Assembly: GCA_038277395.1 (NCBI GenBank)
Contig: CM076190.1
Span: forward strand, 245,997,256-246,061,255
Direction of reading: 5' to 3'
DNA from: Dryocosmus kuriphilus
Lineage: Eukaryota; Arthropoda; Insecta; Hymenoptera; Cynipidae
Length of the DNA stretch: 64,000 bases
Part shown: positions 31,777 to 42,185 of the stretch, piece by piece
How positions within the stretch are numbered: the first letter of the stretch is position 1
Layout: each line of letters begins with the position of its first letter
Notes under the pieces: model-generated
Seen by the model: the letters and a program-made list of their open reading frames with translations, nothing else
Told to the model about the DNA's origin: nothing
The model's database searches: none
Position numbers and translations under genes: made by a program

Positions 31777-32371
31777 GTCCCGGGACGGTTGGATATTTCC
31801 TCAAGTAAAATATTTCTCAAAAAAGTGAAGGTCATTCCTGAAGTAAATTTCAACGAGAAACTCAATGATGACCTTCATTTTGATCTTGAAGTTGACCTTC
31901 ATGGCTTTTTGAAGGTCAACTTTGTTTTTTTGAATAGAAACCTCCTTTTTTTACATCTGCAATCGATAGAGCGGAAAATTCTACGTTCAGGTTACTACCC
32001 AAGTTATAGGTCAATTGTAACGTTCAAGGTCAGTTAGAGGTTATTTGTAATTAACAAAGTTTTCCAAGAGTTCAGTGCAGTTCCTGAAGTAAATTTGAAC
32101 GAGGAACTCAATAGTGACCTTTATTGTGACCTTGAAGTCGACCTTCATGGCTTTTTGAAGGTCAACTTTGTTTTTTAAAATGGAAAGGCCGTTTTTTTAC
32201 ATCTGCAATCGAAAGAGCGGAAAATTCTACGTTTAGGTGAGTACCCAAGTCATAGTTCAATTATAACGTTCAAGGTCAGTTAGAAGTTATTTTAAATTAA
32301 CAAATTTTTCCAAGAGGTCAGTGCAATTCCTGAAGTAAATTTCAACGAGAAATTCATTGGTGAGCTCTGTA
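31771..32371 (+). repeat. Left TIR of DD41D element, GACCTT/AAGGTCA-rich
   Basis: Two tandem sub-repeats of ~300 bp (AAGTAAATTTCAACGAGAAA, TGACCTTCATGGCTTTTTGA, AAGGTCAACTTTGTTTTT, GCAATCGATAGAGCGGAAAA). It matches 37789-38397 in inverse orientation. Confidence 0.88.
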
Positions 32372-33107
32372 TGTTACGAGCCGGTCTTGCTACTTGAAAA
32401 TAAGTATATATTAAATAAAATAATTAAGCATAAAATTTTCTTCCACATAAAAGACGCTACAATCAAGTATCTCGACTACGACGGTTACCTGAGAGCTTAG
32501 TCAACACTTTCAAGCTCGAAGGTCGCGAGTCCACGAGCTGGCAATGAGAGCTAAAAAGAAATCATAACACAAGCCGACAAGGAAAAAAACCCAGAAAGCA
32601 GACAATACGCATCGGAAGGTTTTTGATGCGCTGAATTCGAATCTGGCCTCAGAATTGTCCCATCACCTAAAGTTTCTGAGATATTCTAACCTAAAAGTGC
32701 AAAAAACAAGGTTCTTGGCTATATTCGGGATTATATGGCATCGCGAATTAATTTTTTTTCTAAAAATCGATCAGGCCACTTGAAACTAGCACTCTTACCC
32801 TTCAAGAAGCTTTTGCAATTTTTGAAAAATCTTTATTTTTCGCGGAGATATCGTTCAATGAAGTTTACTACTTTAGCGTCCTTATTACAGCATGACCAAA
32901 ATAATAAAGACGCTAAAGTAGTAAACTTCATTGAACGGTATCTCCGCGAAAAATAAAGATTTATCAAAAATCGAAAAAGTGTTTTGAAGGGTAAGAGTGG
33001 TAGTTTCAAATGGCCTGATTGATTTTTAGAAAAAAAATTAATTCGCAATGTCATATAACCCCGAATATAGCAAAAAAACCTCTTCTTTGCACTTTTAGGT
33101 TAGAATA

Positions 33108-34430
33108 CGAGGGCCTACCCAAAAGAAACCGAACTACTTTTGTACAAAGTTATTATTTTGATTTTTCTACAAAAAACATTTAATCTCCTTCAAAGTACTC
33201 TCCATTGGAGACAATACGCTTATCTAATCTTTTATTCCATTGTTCGAAACATTTTTTAAATTCCTCTTTTGTGATGCTTGACAGCGCCTCCGTCGTTTTT
33301 TCCTTCACTTCAGCTACGTCCGCAAAACGCTTTCCTTCCATGTCCCTTTTCATTCGGGGGAATAAAAAAAAGTCACAGGGGGCTAAATCGGGTGAATAGG
33401 GTGGGTGAGGAACAGTGGCCATGCTATTTTTGGTCAAAAATCGGCGCACAGAAAGAGCTGTGTGAGCAGGGGCGTTGTCGTGGTGGAAAAACCAGTCCCC
33501 CGACTGCCACAAATCAGGCCTTTTCCGTCGTAAACTGTTGCGCAATCTTTTCAAGACTTCCAGGTAAAATGCCTGATTAACTGTCTGACCCGGTGGAACA
33601 AATTCTGAATGGACCACTTCTCTCACATCGAAAAAACAAATGAGCATCGTCTTAATATTTGACCTCACCTGACGAGCTTTTTTAGGGCGAGGCGAATTTT
33701 GAGTCTTCCATTGACTTGACTGTTGCTTAGTTTCAGGATCGTATCCATAACACCACGATTCGTCACCTGTTATGACCTTGGAAAAAAAGTTTGGATCATT
33801 TTGGAATTCCTCCCTCAAAGCAGAGCATGCTTGCACGCGGCCTTGTTTTTGCTCTGCAGTCAGCAGTCGAGGAACAAATTTTGCAGCCACCCTTCTCATC
33901 CCCAAATCTTCACTTAGAATTCTCTGTACTGAACTCCAACTCACGCCAGATTTCTCGACAACTTCTGCGATGGTCCTTCGTCGATCTTCCAGGATAATTT
34001 CACGAATTTTTTCAACATTTTCGTCGGTTCGGGCCGTCGAAGGACGTCCAGAGCGAGGTTGATCGTCAATTGACATTTCCCCACTTTTAAAACGAGAAAA
34101 CCACTCGAACACTTGAGTTTTTCCCATAGCATCATCCTTGTAGGCCGTTTTTAACATTTGAAGAGTTTCTGTGCCCGTTTTCCCGAGCAGGAAGCAAAAC
34201 CTCACGTTGGTACGCTGATCACGAAAATCAACCATCACAAAAAACGACGAGCGCGCAAAGCAACAGTCACAAAAAAAATTACACACACCAAATGCAACCT
34301 TACACAGTGATAGCAGTTGGCATACTAACTGGTGAAAAGTGCCTCTACACGCACCTACCGGCAAAAACCCGGTACTACAACAACTCCGCTCCCCACAACA
34401 TCAGTTCGGTTTCTTTTGGGTAGGTCCTCG
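33108..34430 (-). mobile_element. mariner (DD34D), full-length copy
   Basis: A 1,323-bp element with TA duplications at 33106-33107 and 34431-34432. The terminal inverted repeats begin CGAGGGCCTACCCAAAAG at the low-coordinate end and CGAGGACCTACCCAAAAG at the other, each running to the ACCGAACT motif. It carries an uninterrupted transposase gene on the minus strand. Confidence 0.95.
33180..34235 (-). CDS. mariner DD34D transposase
   Basis: A 351-residue cut-and-paste transposase of the mariner group; it binds the element's inverted repeats and inserts at TA. I use the ATG at 34233-34235 (MVDFRDQRTNVRF), the length normal for mariners; the open frame extends upstream without an ATG. Residues ~1-110 carry the two helix-turn-helix motifs (GKTQVFEWFSRFKSG, RPSTARTDENVEKIR). 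The catalytic core has TGDESWCYGYDPETKQ (first D), HHDNAPAHTA (second D) and YSPDLAPCDFFLFP (third D), with 34 residues between the last two, i.e. DD34D. No stop or frameshift is visible, so this copy may be recent. Confidence 0.95.
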   Translation of the reverse strand: MVDFRDQRTNVRFCFLLGKTGTETLQMLKTAYKDDAMGKTQVFEWFSRFKSGEMSIDDQPRSGRPSTARTDENVEKIREIILEDRRRTIAEVVEKSGVSWSSVQRILSEDLGMRRVAAKFVPRLLTAEQKQGRVQACSALREEFQNDPNFFSKVITGDESWCYGYDPETKQQSSQWKTQNSPRPKKARQVRSNIKTMLICFFDVREVVHSEFVPPGQTVNQAFYLEVLKRLRNSLRRKRPDLWQSGDWFFHHDNAPAHTALSVRRFLTKNSMATVPHPPYSPDLAPCDFFLFPRMKRDMEGKRFADVAEVKEKTTEALSSITKEEFKKCFEQWNKRLDKRIVSNGEYFEGD

Positions 34431-34538
34431 TATCTCGTAAACCTTAGGTGATTGGACAATTCTGAGGCCAGATTCGGATTCAGCGCATCAAAAACCTTCG
34501 GAAACGTATTGTCTGCTTTCTGGGTTTTTCCCTTTTTG

Positions 34539-36204
34539 TAATTTTCTCGGCAATTAAGAATTTTAGAAAATGTTCAAAACAAACTAACAGGATCATTTCA
34601 ACCTAGATCACCGAATTATTAAGAAAATCTCCGAATATAGGTCTGCATGCGTATATACTTGTATCTATATATATATATATATATATATATATTGTATGGG
34701 CATATGTGCGAATTTATGATTAAGCATACCTTTATAATTTATATTAAACCTAAATACACCCTGAATTTATCGTTATAAAATAAAAGGTTGTAAGAATAGC
34801 TATAGAAGAGAGAAGAAGGAAGTTGTGTGAATCCTACGGGAACATCTGAAAATTAATCGGTAGCTTCGACACGCACTCATGGTTACGAGCTCCCCCCTGC
34901 TCTAATTAATGCATAATATCACCATTCGCCTCTCTCAACGCACGATACGGGCCGGCGGTAATGACCTGCCTTAGCGGCCATCGCTGTTCAGTTCCTCTCT
35001 CTCTACCCCGTCCTCCTTCCCAATACTCCATCTCCTTTCGACTCATTCGAACTCGCCAGCTGAAAAGCACATGGCGAAAAATCACGAAAAATCACGAAAA
35101 ATCACGTGTTGCATATCTTTGCAATAAAACAGAGTTCGGAAATGAAATAAATTACTACTTTCGATATTCTTGCGAAATTGATGACTAGGTTGCTACCTTC
35201 ATCAATATAAAAAGCGCACACGAAAAATCACGCGTCGCACATTTTTGCGATTAAGCAGATTTCAAAATCCCAGTCCAGTCCCAACATACCACCACAAATT
35301 TTCCTACCACTCATCCACCCCCGGCGATGCGCCTTTAAGTCACGTCAAACGCCAAATCAAGATCGCATTAACTCAAGTTCACCGGTGCTGACCAGATCGG
35401 CTCCTTCTACCTTCGGTTTTCTTTTTTTTTTGCAAAAAATCGCGACTCGGTGCTACGCAAGTGACGCTTTTCGGGCTACTACCAAGGCAGTAGTTGTCCC
35501 ACTGGGTACTACCCGGGAATATCCGGTTCTTGCCCGTCCGCGCCGCGACGTTAAAGTAAGGCAACAAGTACGTCCCAGCCGAGACGAAAAAAGGAGCTGT
35601 CCGCGCCTACGGGACATTAAACAATAAAGGAGGAAAAGTGTTAAAAGTCCAGAAAAAATCCGTATCCTTCCGAATCTCAAAACGGAAGGGAACGGATTTT
35701 CTCTTTTAAAGATTTAGATTCAGTTCTGTGGGAAATAGACTAAACCCTATCTCCCACCGAAGTGAACCTACGAAGGAACGTTCATCCCGTGAGTGTGAGT
35801 GTGTGTGTGTGTCGGTTGATAGAATTTAAAGGCAGTAGGGTAAGTTCAAAAAAAAGAATAATGTATCGTTCCTTTTTTTCTTTCTTTTCTATTATGAATA
35901 AATTCATCATTGATCTGTGATAAGTGAATTTCTCTGAAATCCCCTATTTTTCCTCCTAAAGAAGACCAAACCACCTGATACCACTTGACTGGATGACAAC
36001 AATACCTCTCGGACGAGAGGAAAGGTAACGATCTCACATAAAAATAAAAAAAGGAGACAGTTAATCTGTCTCCATGGTTTGTGACGGCGTCCGCCGTCGG
36101 TAAATAAATTCTTTGATAAAAAAAAATGTTTCTTATAACAATGGACACCCCTAATGAATGAGATCTATTTTTAATTAAATTATTTTATTTAACCGTACAT
36201 AACA
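34539..36204 (+). other. Remainder of the LTR-type insertion; no gene
   Basis: Includes (TA)n near 34661-34693, three GAAAAATCAC copies at ~35076-35104, the TATAAAAA and AATAAA signals, a polypyrimidine/poly-T tract at ~35410-35430 and (GT)n at ~35795-35812. I find no coding frame with recognisable motifs. Confidence 0.5.
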
Positions 36205-36315
36205 CTGTATTGATCTTGGTTACAGTGTTTTGAATATTTTAAAATCATAAGGAAATTTTTCATTAAAAGTTCCAGGTGTTCTGGTGAGAGTTCTGTTCCT
36301 CCCCAAAGAGATATA

Positions 36316-36395
36316 CAGTCCTATACCGTTTTTCGATACCTAAGTCAATACCCAAGGCGATACCATAAGTCCTATACCGTTTTTCCATACGAATA
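36316..36395 (+). repeat. Direct repeat upstream of the DD41D transposase
   Basis: AGTCCTATACCGTTTTTC occurs twice, near 36318 and 36369, about 51 bp apart, inside the transposon upstream of the ATG. Confidence 0.8.
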
Positions 36396-36461
36396 TTACG
36401 AATCGAAACTAAATTTACGTATTACGAGTACATACTTACTATCTTTCGGTAAAAGATTATT

Positions 36462-37550
36462 ATGGTGCAAGCTAAACTTTCGGAACGAGAGAGGGTATCT
36501 GTATTAATAATGCTTAGTTGGGGAGATCGAGTTCGATCTTATGATCAAGTTCGTTTGCTTTTTAATCGCACTTTTCGCAATGGAGAAGGGTTAAATCCTG
36601 TCTCAAAATCAACAATTGAAGGAACTGTAAGGCGCTTTATGAATGATGGATCTATCAAGGACCTTCAGAGAACTGGTTGGCCAAAATTAGCAGGATCTGA
36701 GGAGATGCAGATGGACATAGCCCAAGCATTTGTTGAAAACCCACACCTTAGTTTACGTCGAGCTAGTGATGAGCGTGACGTTGCTCCTGAGACAGTGCGA
36801 AATATTTTAAAAAGCATTCATTTCCATCCTTACAAAGTTCATCTGGTACAAGAGCTCAATGAAGACGATCCTGATCGTCGGTTTGAATTTTGTGAAATTA
36901 TGATGGACAAAATTGACAGAGATCCTCTTTTCTTGTACAATTCAGTATTTTTAGATGAAGCTACTTTCACTTTAAAAGGTGAAGTTAACAGGCGAAATTG
37001 TAGATATTGGCCCGACACAAATCCTGATTGGATGTTGGAGAGTCACGCACAATATCCACAAAAGATTAATGTTTGGGCTGGTATCTTGAATGATACATTG
37101 ATAGGCCCTTTCTTCATCGATGGTAATCTCAATGCCCGTGCATATGAAGAGCTTCTCAGAAACCAAATTGTACCAAGAATAAGGGAGATTACAGGCGATA
37201 ATTTTCAAAATATTTGGTTCCAGCAGGACGGAGCAGCGGCTCATTATGGTAGGGAGGTTCGAGCATATTTGGATACTCAGTTCCCTCAAAGGTGGATTGG
37301 AAGAAGGGGTGAAATCGAGTGGCCTGCTAGATCTTCTGATCTGACGCCTCTCGACTATTTTCTTTGGGGTTATTTAAAGAGCAAAGTATACTCAACGCAA
37401 CCCCAAAGCCTAAACGAATTGCAGAATCGGATTCTGCAACAGGCTACTTTCATTGATAGGGATATGATTCGTAATGCGGTAACTCATTTTTACAATCGTA
37501 TAGCTGTTTTTCAAGAAGGTCAAGGTTTTCAGTTCGAACATCTTCACTGA
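36462..37550 (+). CDS. DD41D (rosa/Visitor-like) transposase
   Basis: A 362-residue Tc1/mariner-superfamily transposase starting at ATG 36462 (MVQAKLSERERVSVLIML). The N-terminal third is the helix-turn-helix DNA-binding part (SKSTIEGTVRRFMNDGS, ASDERDVAPETVRNILKS). The catalytic core has FLDEATF (first D), FQQDGAAAHYG (second D) and SSDLTPLDYFLWG (third D). Counting residues, 41 lie between the second and third D, the spacing reported for the rosa/DD41D group rather than DD34D mariners or DD34E Tc1. Length is typical and no stop or shift is seen. It lies inside the long-TIR transposon 31771-38397 and is followed 6 bp later by 42-bp repeats. Confidence 0.9.
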   Translation: MVQAKLSERERVSVLIMLSWGDRVRSYDQVRLLFNRTFRNGEGLNPVSKSTIEGTVRRFMNDGSIKDLQRTGWPKLAGSEEMQMDIAQAFVENPHLSLRRASDERDVAPETVRNILKSIHFHPYKVHLVQELNEDDPDRRFEFCEIMMDKIDRDPLFLYNSVFLDEATFTLKGEVNRRNCRYWPDTNPDWMLESHAQYPQKINVWAGILNDTLIGPFFIDGNLNARAYEELLRNQIVPRIREITGDNFQNIWFQQDGAAAHYGREVRAYLDTQFPQRWIGRRGEIEWPARSSDLTPLDYFLWGYLKSKVYSTQPQSLNELQNRILQQATFIDRDMIRNAVTHFYNRIAVFQEGQGFQFEHLH

Positions 37551-37556
37551 AGCTTG

Positions 37557-37680
37557 AGAGGCAAGGGGACTCACGCTAATCAAGCACCCCGAAACGTGAG
37601 AGGCAAGGGGACTCACGCTAATCAAGCGCCCCGAAATGTGAGAGGCAAGGGGACTCAGGCTAATCAAGCACCCCAAAGGG
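37557..37680 (+). repeat. 42-bp subterminal repeats, three copies (copy B)
   Basis: Units start at 37557, 37599 and 37641 (AGAGGCAAGGGGACTCACGC, then TAATCAAGCACCCCGAAA). The first two differ at two or three positions. The same repeat follows the DD41D remnant at 16606, so it belongs to the element and may be transposase-binding sequence. Confidence 0.92.
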
Positions 37681-37788
37681 AACAGAATTTACTACGTCCA
37701 CGTCGTTGTTCCTGGGTAATGCTAAACGTAAACGTAAACTGCTTGGAAGAAACCTTGAAAAGACCTTGAAGATCATCACGAAGATCAA

Positions 37789-38397
37789 TACAGAGCTCAC
37801 CAATGAATTTCTCGTTAAAATTTACTTCAGGAATTACACTGAAATCTTGGAAAACTTTGTTAATTTCAAATAACCTCTAACCGACCTTGAATGTTACAAT
37901 TAACCTATGATTTGGGTACGTACCTGAACGTAGAATTTTCCGTTCTATCGATTGTAGATGTAAAAAAAGGGGGTTTCCATTTTAAAAAACAAAGTTGACC
38001 TTCAAAAAGCCATGAAGGTCAACTTCAAGGTCAAAATGAAGGTCACCATTGAATTCCTCGTTGAAATTTACTTCAGGAATTGCACTGACCTCTTGGAAAA
38101 CTTTGTTAATTTCAAATAAACTCTCATTGACCTTGAAAATTACAATTGACCTATGAACTGGGTACGTACCTGAACGTAGAATTTTCCGCTCTATCGATTA
38201 CAGATGTAAAAAAGGGGGTTTCCATTTTAAAAAACAAAGTTGACCTTCAAACAGACATGAAGGTCAACTTCAAGGTCAAAATGAAGGTCACCATTAAATT
38301 CCCCGTTGAAATTTACTTCAGGAATGACCTTCACTTTTTTGAGAAATATTTTACCTGAGGAAATATCCAACCGTCCCGGGACTTTTTAGACACCCTG
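37789..38397 (+). repeat. Right TIR of DD41D element, GACCTT/AAGGTCA-rich
   Basis: Inverse of 31771-32371. It contains two sub-repeats with TGACCTTCAAAAAGCCATGA, TCAAGGTCAAAATGAAGGTC and TACCTGAACGTAGAATTTTC. It ends GACACCCTG before TA at 38398-38399. Confidence 0.9.
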
Positions 38398-38879
38398 TAT
38401 ATATGTATATATATATATAATGTTTGGGTTAGAAATTTTAGAATTTTTTGGAACTTTTGGAATTTTATGGTAGTTTTGAATAGTTTAGGAGCATCTCGAA
38501 GTTTTGAAAAATATTGTATTTCTTCGAAAATTAAAAAATTATCAAAAATTTATAAAATTTTGGAAATAATGCACAACAGGGGAAACTTTAGTATTCTTGA
38601 AAGTTTCAGAAACTGATGCTAATTATAAGAAGTTTCGAAATAATTATAATTTCTCGAAAATTTTTGAAACATTTTAAAAATTTTGATGCTTATGCAAAGT
38701 TTGGAAATAATGCAATCATTGGAAATTTTGGTAATTTTCTGAAAATCTGGGAAATGTTTGGTAATTATGGAAATCTTTAGAAAGTTTTGGATATTTTAAG
38801 TTACTTTACTTTCATTTACTTTCCAAATATTTTTAAAAAAATTTTAAATATTAGAAGTTTATGGTATATTTATAAACTT
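38398..38879. repeat. AT spacer of GGAAATTTTGG-like words (module B)
   Basis: Starts with (TA)n-like sequence. From ~38580 it parallels 17440-17734, including AATTATAAGAAGTTTCGAAA and the run into CGGGTTTTCGGGCCGTG. Confidence 0.75.
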
Positions 38880-41800
38880 CCGGGTTTTCGGGCCGTGTAT
38901 TGGAGTTTTTAAATCGTGTCGGGTTTTCAGATTTTCAAATCCCGTCGATTTATCTGTACTTCGGTCCGAGTTATCGGATTTTCGGACCAGGTCAGGTTAT
39001 GAAGTTTTCGGTTTACTTCGGTTTTAGGACCAGATCGGCTTTTCGGGTTATTGTGTTGTCATACGCTCGGTCCGAGTCGTTTTATCGGGTCTTTTAATCT
39101 GTTCGGGTTTTAGTTTTCTCTGTTTGGGTTTACTTGTCGCGCTTTTGGGATGAGCCGTATTTTCGTCCCTGGTTATTGGGTTTTCAGTCTAGGTTGATTT
39201 AGCGGGTTTTCGGGTCGCTTTAGTGTGTTTTTGGGTTCTCGGACCGGGTCGGGTTGTTGGACTTTTGCTTTGAGCCAGGCTTTTTGCCTGGGTTATCGGT
39301 TTCTCATACCTATTTGGGTTTTCAGTTTCTCGTTCCGGTCTGGTTTAACGCAATTTCAGGTTCCCGAACTGGGCCTGGTTGTCAGATTTTTTGATTGGGT
39401 CGAGTCTTTACACTCGGTTGTTGGGTTTTTAAACATGTTCGTGTGATCAGGTTCTCGTTCCGGGTTGTTTTAACGGGGTTTCGGGTCGAGCTACCGAGTT
39501 TTCATATTCTCGGTCTGAGTTGGGTTGTGGTTCTTTTAATCCGTTCAGGTTTTTTTTTTTTCTCTGTTCGGGTTTACTTGACCTATTTTTGGGACGAGCC
39601 GTCTTTTTGGAACTGGTTATGAGGTTTTCTGTCAGGGTTGATTTAGCGGGTTTGTGGTTTCACGGACCGGGTTTAGTTATTGCATTTTTTTTGTTGGTTC
39701 AGGCTTTTTGTCCCGGTTATCGGGTTCTTGTATCTGGTAGGGTTTTCAGTTTCTAGGTCCAGGCTGGCTTAACGGAATTTCGAGTTGGGTTATTGTGCTT
39801 TCATATTCTCGGTCGGTCGATTCGATTTATCGAGTTTCGTAGTCTGCTCCGGTTTTAGTTTTCTCTGTTCGATCTTACTTAACTTGTTTTTGGGACGAGC
39901 GTCTTTTCGCACCTGGTTACCAGGTTTTTGGTCTAGGTTGATTTAACGGGGTTTCGGGTCTGTAATGTGTCGTCGGGTTCTAGGACCGGGTCGGCTTATT
40001 GGATTTCGCTCTGGGTCATGTTTTTTGACTGGGTTATTGGGTTTTCTCATCTGGTTGTGTTTTCAGCTTCTTATTCCGGTCTGGTTTAATGGAATTTCAG
40101 GTTCTTGCACTGGACCGGGTTGTCAGATATTTTTGATAGGGTCGAGTTTCTAGACTGGGTTATCGGAATCTTAAACCCGTTCCTGTGATCAGGTTCTCGG
40201 TCCAGGTTGATTTAGTGGGTTTTCGTGTCATGGCATTATGTTCTCGGTCCGAGTCGGGTAATGGTTTTTTAAAGATCTGTTCGGATTTTAGTTTTCTCTG
40301 TTTGAGCTTACTTGTCCTCTTTTTGGGATGAGTCTTTGTTTTGGGCCTGGTTATGGGACTTTCTGTCTGGGTTGATTTAACGAGGTTTGGGGTCGGTTTA
40401 CTGTGTTCTCCGGTCCTCGGACCGGGTTGGGCTATTGCATTTTGCTTTGGGTCAGTCTTTTTCTCAGGTTATCAGGTTTTCATAACTGGTTATGTTTTCA
40501 TTTTCTCAGTCCGGGCTAGTTTATAGGAATTTCGGGTCGGGTTATTGTCTTTTGATATTCTCGGTCCGAGTCGGGTTATCGGGCTTCTTAATCTTTTCGG
40601 GTTTTAGTTTTCTCTGTTCGGGTTTACTTGTCATGTTTTTGGGACGAGCCGTAGTTTCCTACCTGGTTATCGGGTTTCCAGTCTGTTTATTTAACAGGTT
40701 TTCAGGTCAGATTAGTGTGCTTTCGGGATCTCGTATCAGGCCTGGTTGTTGGTTTTTTGCTCTGGGCCAGACTTTTTGTCCGGGTTATCGGCTTTTCATA
40801 TACGGTTAGGTTTTCTGTTCCTCGCTCCGGGCTGGCTTAATGGAATTCAGGTTCTCGGACTGCGCCGGGTTGTCAAATTTTTTGATTGGGTGGAGTTTTA
40901 CACTCAGTTATCAAGTTTTTAAACCTGTTCTTGTAATCAGGTTCTCATTCCAAATTATTTTGACGGATTTTTCTTTCGGGGAACTGTGCTTTCATATTCT
41001 TGGTCCGAGGCGAGTTGTAGTTTCTTTAAACTGTTCGCGTTTTAGTTTTCTCTGTTCGGGTTTACTTTTCCTATTTTTGGGACGAGCCGTCTTTTTGGTC
41101 CTGGTTATTAGGTTTTCTGTCTGGGTTGACTTAACGGAGTTTTTGGTTCTCAGACCGAGTCGGTTTATTGTATTTTATTTCTGGGTTAGGCTTCTTTACC
41201 GGTTTATCGGGTTTTTATACCTGGTGGGGTTTTTAGTTTCTAGGTCAAGGCTGGATTAAAGGAATTTCGGGTCGGGTTATTGCATTTCCATATTCTCGGT
41301 CCTGGTCGGTTTATCGAGTTTTTAATCTGTTTGGGTTATAGTTTTCTCTGTTCGGCTTTACTTGTTGTGCTTTTGGGACGAGCCATCTTTTCGCACCTGG
41401 TTATCGGGTTTTCGGTCTAGGTTGATCTAACGGGTTTTCGGGTCGCTACTGTGTTTTCGGGTTTTGGGACTGGGTCGGCTTATTGTATTTTTATTTTGGG
41501 TCATTTCTTTTAACAGGGTTATTGGGTTTTCTCATCTGATTGGGTTTTCAGGTTCTCATTCCGGCCTGGTTTACCGTAATTTCAGGTACACGGACTGGGC
41601 CGGGTTGTCAGATTTTTTCATTAGGTCGAGTTCTTTGACAGGATTATCGGGTTCTTGTACCTGTTCGTGTGACCAGATTCTCGGTCCAGGTTGGTTTAAC
41701 GGGTTCTCTGTCCAGGTTGGTTTAACGGATTCTCGGGTCGGGTTATTTTGTTATCATATTCTCGTTCCAAGCCGGGTTATGGCTTTTGTAAATCTGTTCA

Positions 41801-42185
41801 AGTTTTTCTTTTCTCTTTTCGGGTTTGCTTGTCCTCTTTTCGGGATGAGCCGTCGCTTTGGGCCTGGTTATGGGGTTCTCGGTCTGGGTTGATTTAACGG
41901 GTGTTGGGGTCGGTTTGCTGTATTTTCGGGTTCTTGGACCGGCTCAAGCTATTGCATTCTTGTGTTGGGTCAGGCTTTTTGCCCGGTTTATCGGGTTTTC
42001 ATATATGGTCATGTTTTCAGTTTCTCGGTCAGGGCTGGTTTGATGGAATTTGGGGTCGGGTAATTGTGTTTTCATATTCTCGTTCCGTGTCGGGTTATCG
42101 GATTTTATTTTTCTCTCTTCGGGATTATTTCTCGTGTTTTTGGAACAAGTCGGGATTTCGAGCCGGATTAACGGATTAATGGGAA
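38880..42185 (+). repeat. TCGGGTT-type G/T-rich satellite, array B
   Basis: About 3.3 kb of the same satellite as 17735-21870. The phrase TTTTTGGGACGAGCCGTCTT recurs with GGGA at 39147, 39591, 39892, 40325, 40641, 41079, 41375 and 41842. Spacings alternate ~440 and ~300 bp, giving a two-part higher-order unit of ~735-765 bp. Not coding. Confidence 0.88.

Larger units (their letters stand above)
32580..34538. mobile_element. Foldback element, right arm split by a mariner
   Basis: Left arm ~32580-32887, loop ~32888-32901, right arm 32902-33107 continuing at 34433-34538. The arms are over 85 percent alike by eye (e.g. GACGCTAAAGTAGTAAACTT against its complement; CCAGAAAGCAGACAATACG at both outer ends). 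The right arm is interrupted at AGAA-TA-TCTC by the mariner. Confidence 0.88.
32372..36204 (+). mobile_element. LTR-type insertion (probable solo LTR) with CTGTA TSD
   Basis: Begins TGTTACGAG and ends GTACATAACA, so it has TGTTA/TAACA inverted ends. It is flanked by the 5-bp duplication CTGTA at 32367-32371 and 36205-36209. On the plus strand it has a TATAAAAA box at 35206-35213 and AATAAA at 35623-35628, as in an LTR with U3-R-U5. No pol or gag is present. Once the foldback plus mariner (32580-34538) is subtracted it is ~1.87 kb, long for an LTR but possible. The solo-LTR call is inference; the insertion itself is well supported. Confidence 0.7.
31771..38397 (+). mobile_element. DD41D transposon with ~600-bp TIRs and nested insertions
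   Basis: The left TIR 31771-32371 and right TIR 37789-38397 are inverted copies. The right end reads ...CCGTCCCGGGACTTTTT then AGACACCCTG, followed by TA; the left end has lost CAGGGTGTC to a (TA)n run. The left TIR stops at CTCTGTA (32371) and resumes at 36205 (CTGTATTGATCTT), matching the right TIR sequence across the join. This shows that 32372-36204 is an insertion. Without it the element would be about 2.8 kb and would hold one transposase gene. Confidence 0.85.

Noticed and set aside
32735..33054. Two near-identical 73-residue frames on opposite strands
   Set aside because: They are the same sequence in the two arms of the foldback element and have no independent support.
37554..37769. 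Frame with GKGTHANQAPRNVR repeats
   Set aside because: 42 is a multiple of three, so the non-coding 42-bp subterminal repeats stay open. The degenerate copies after 16606 do not keep it.
38900..42179. Membrane-protein-like frames in array B
   Set aside because: Same satellite artefact. No start context, splice sites or conservation of one frame over another.
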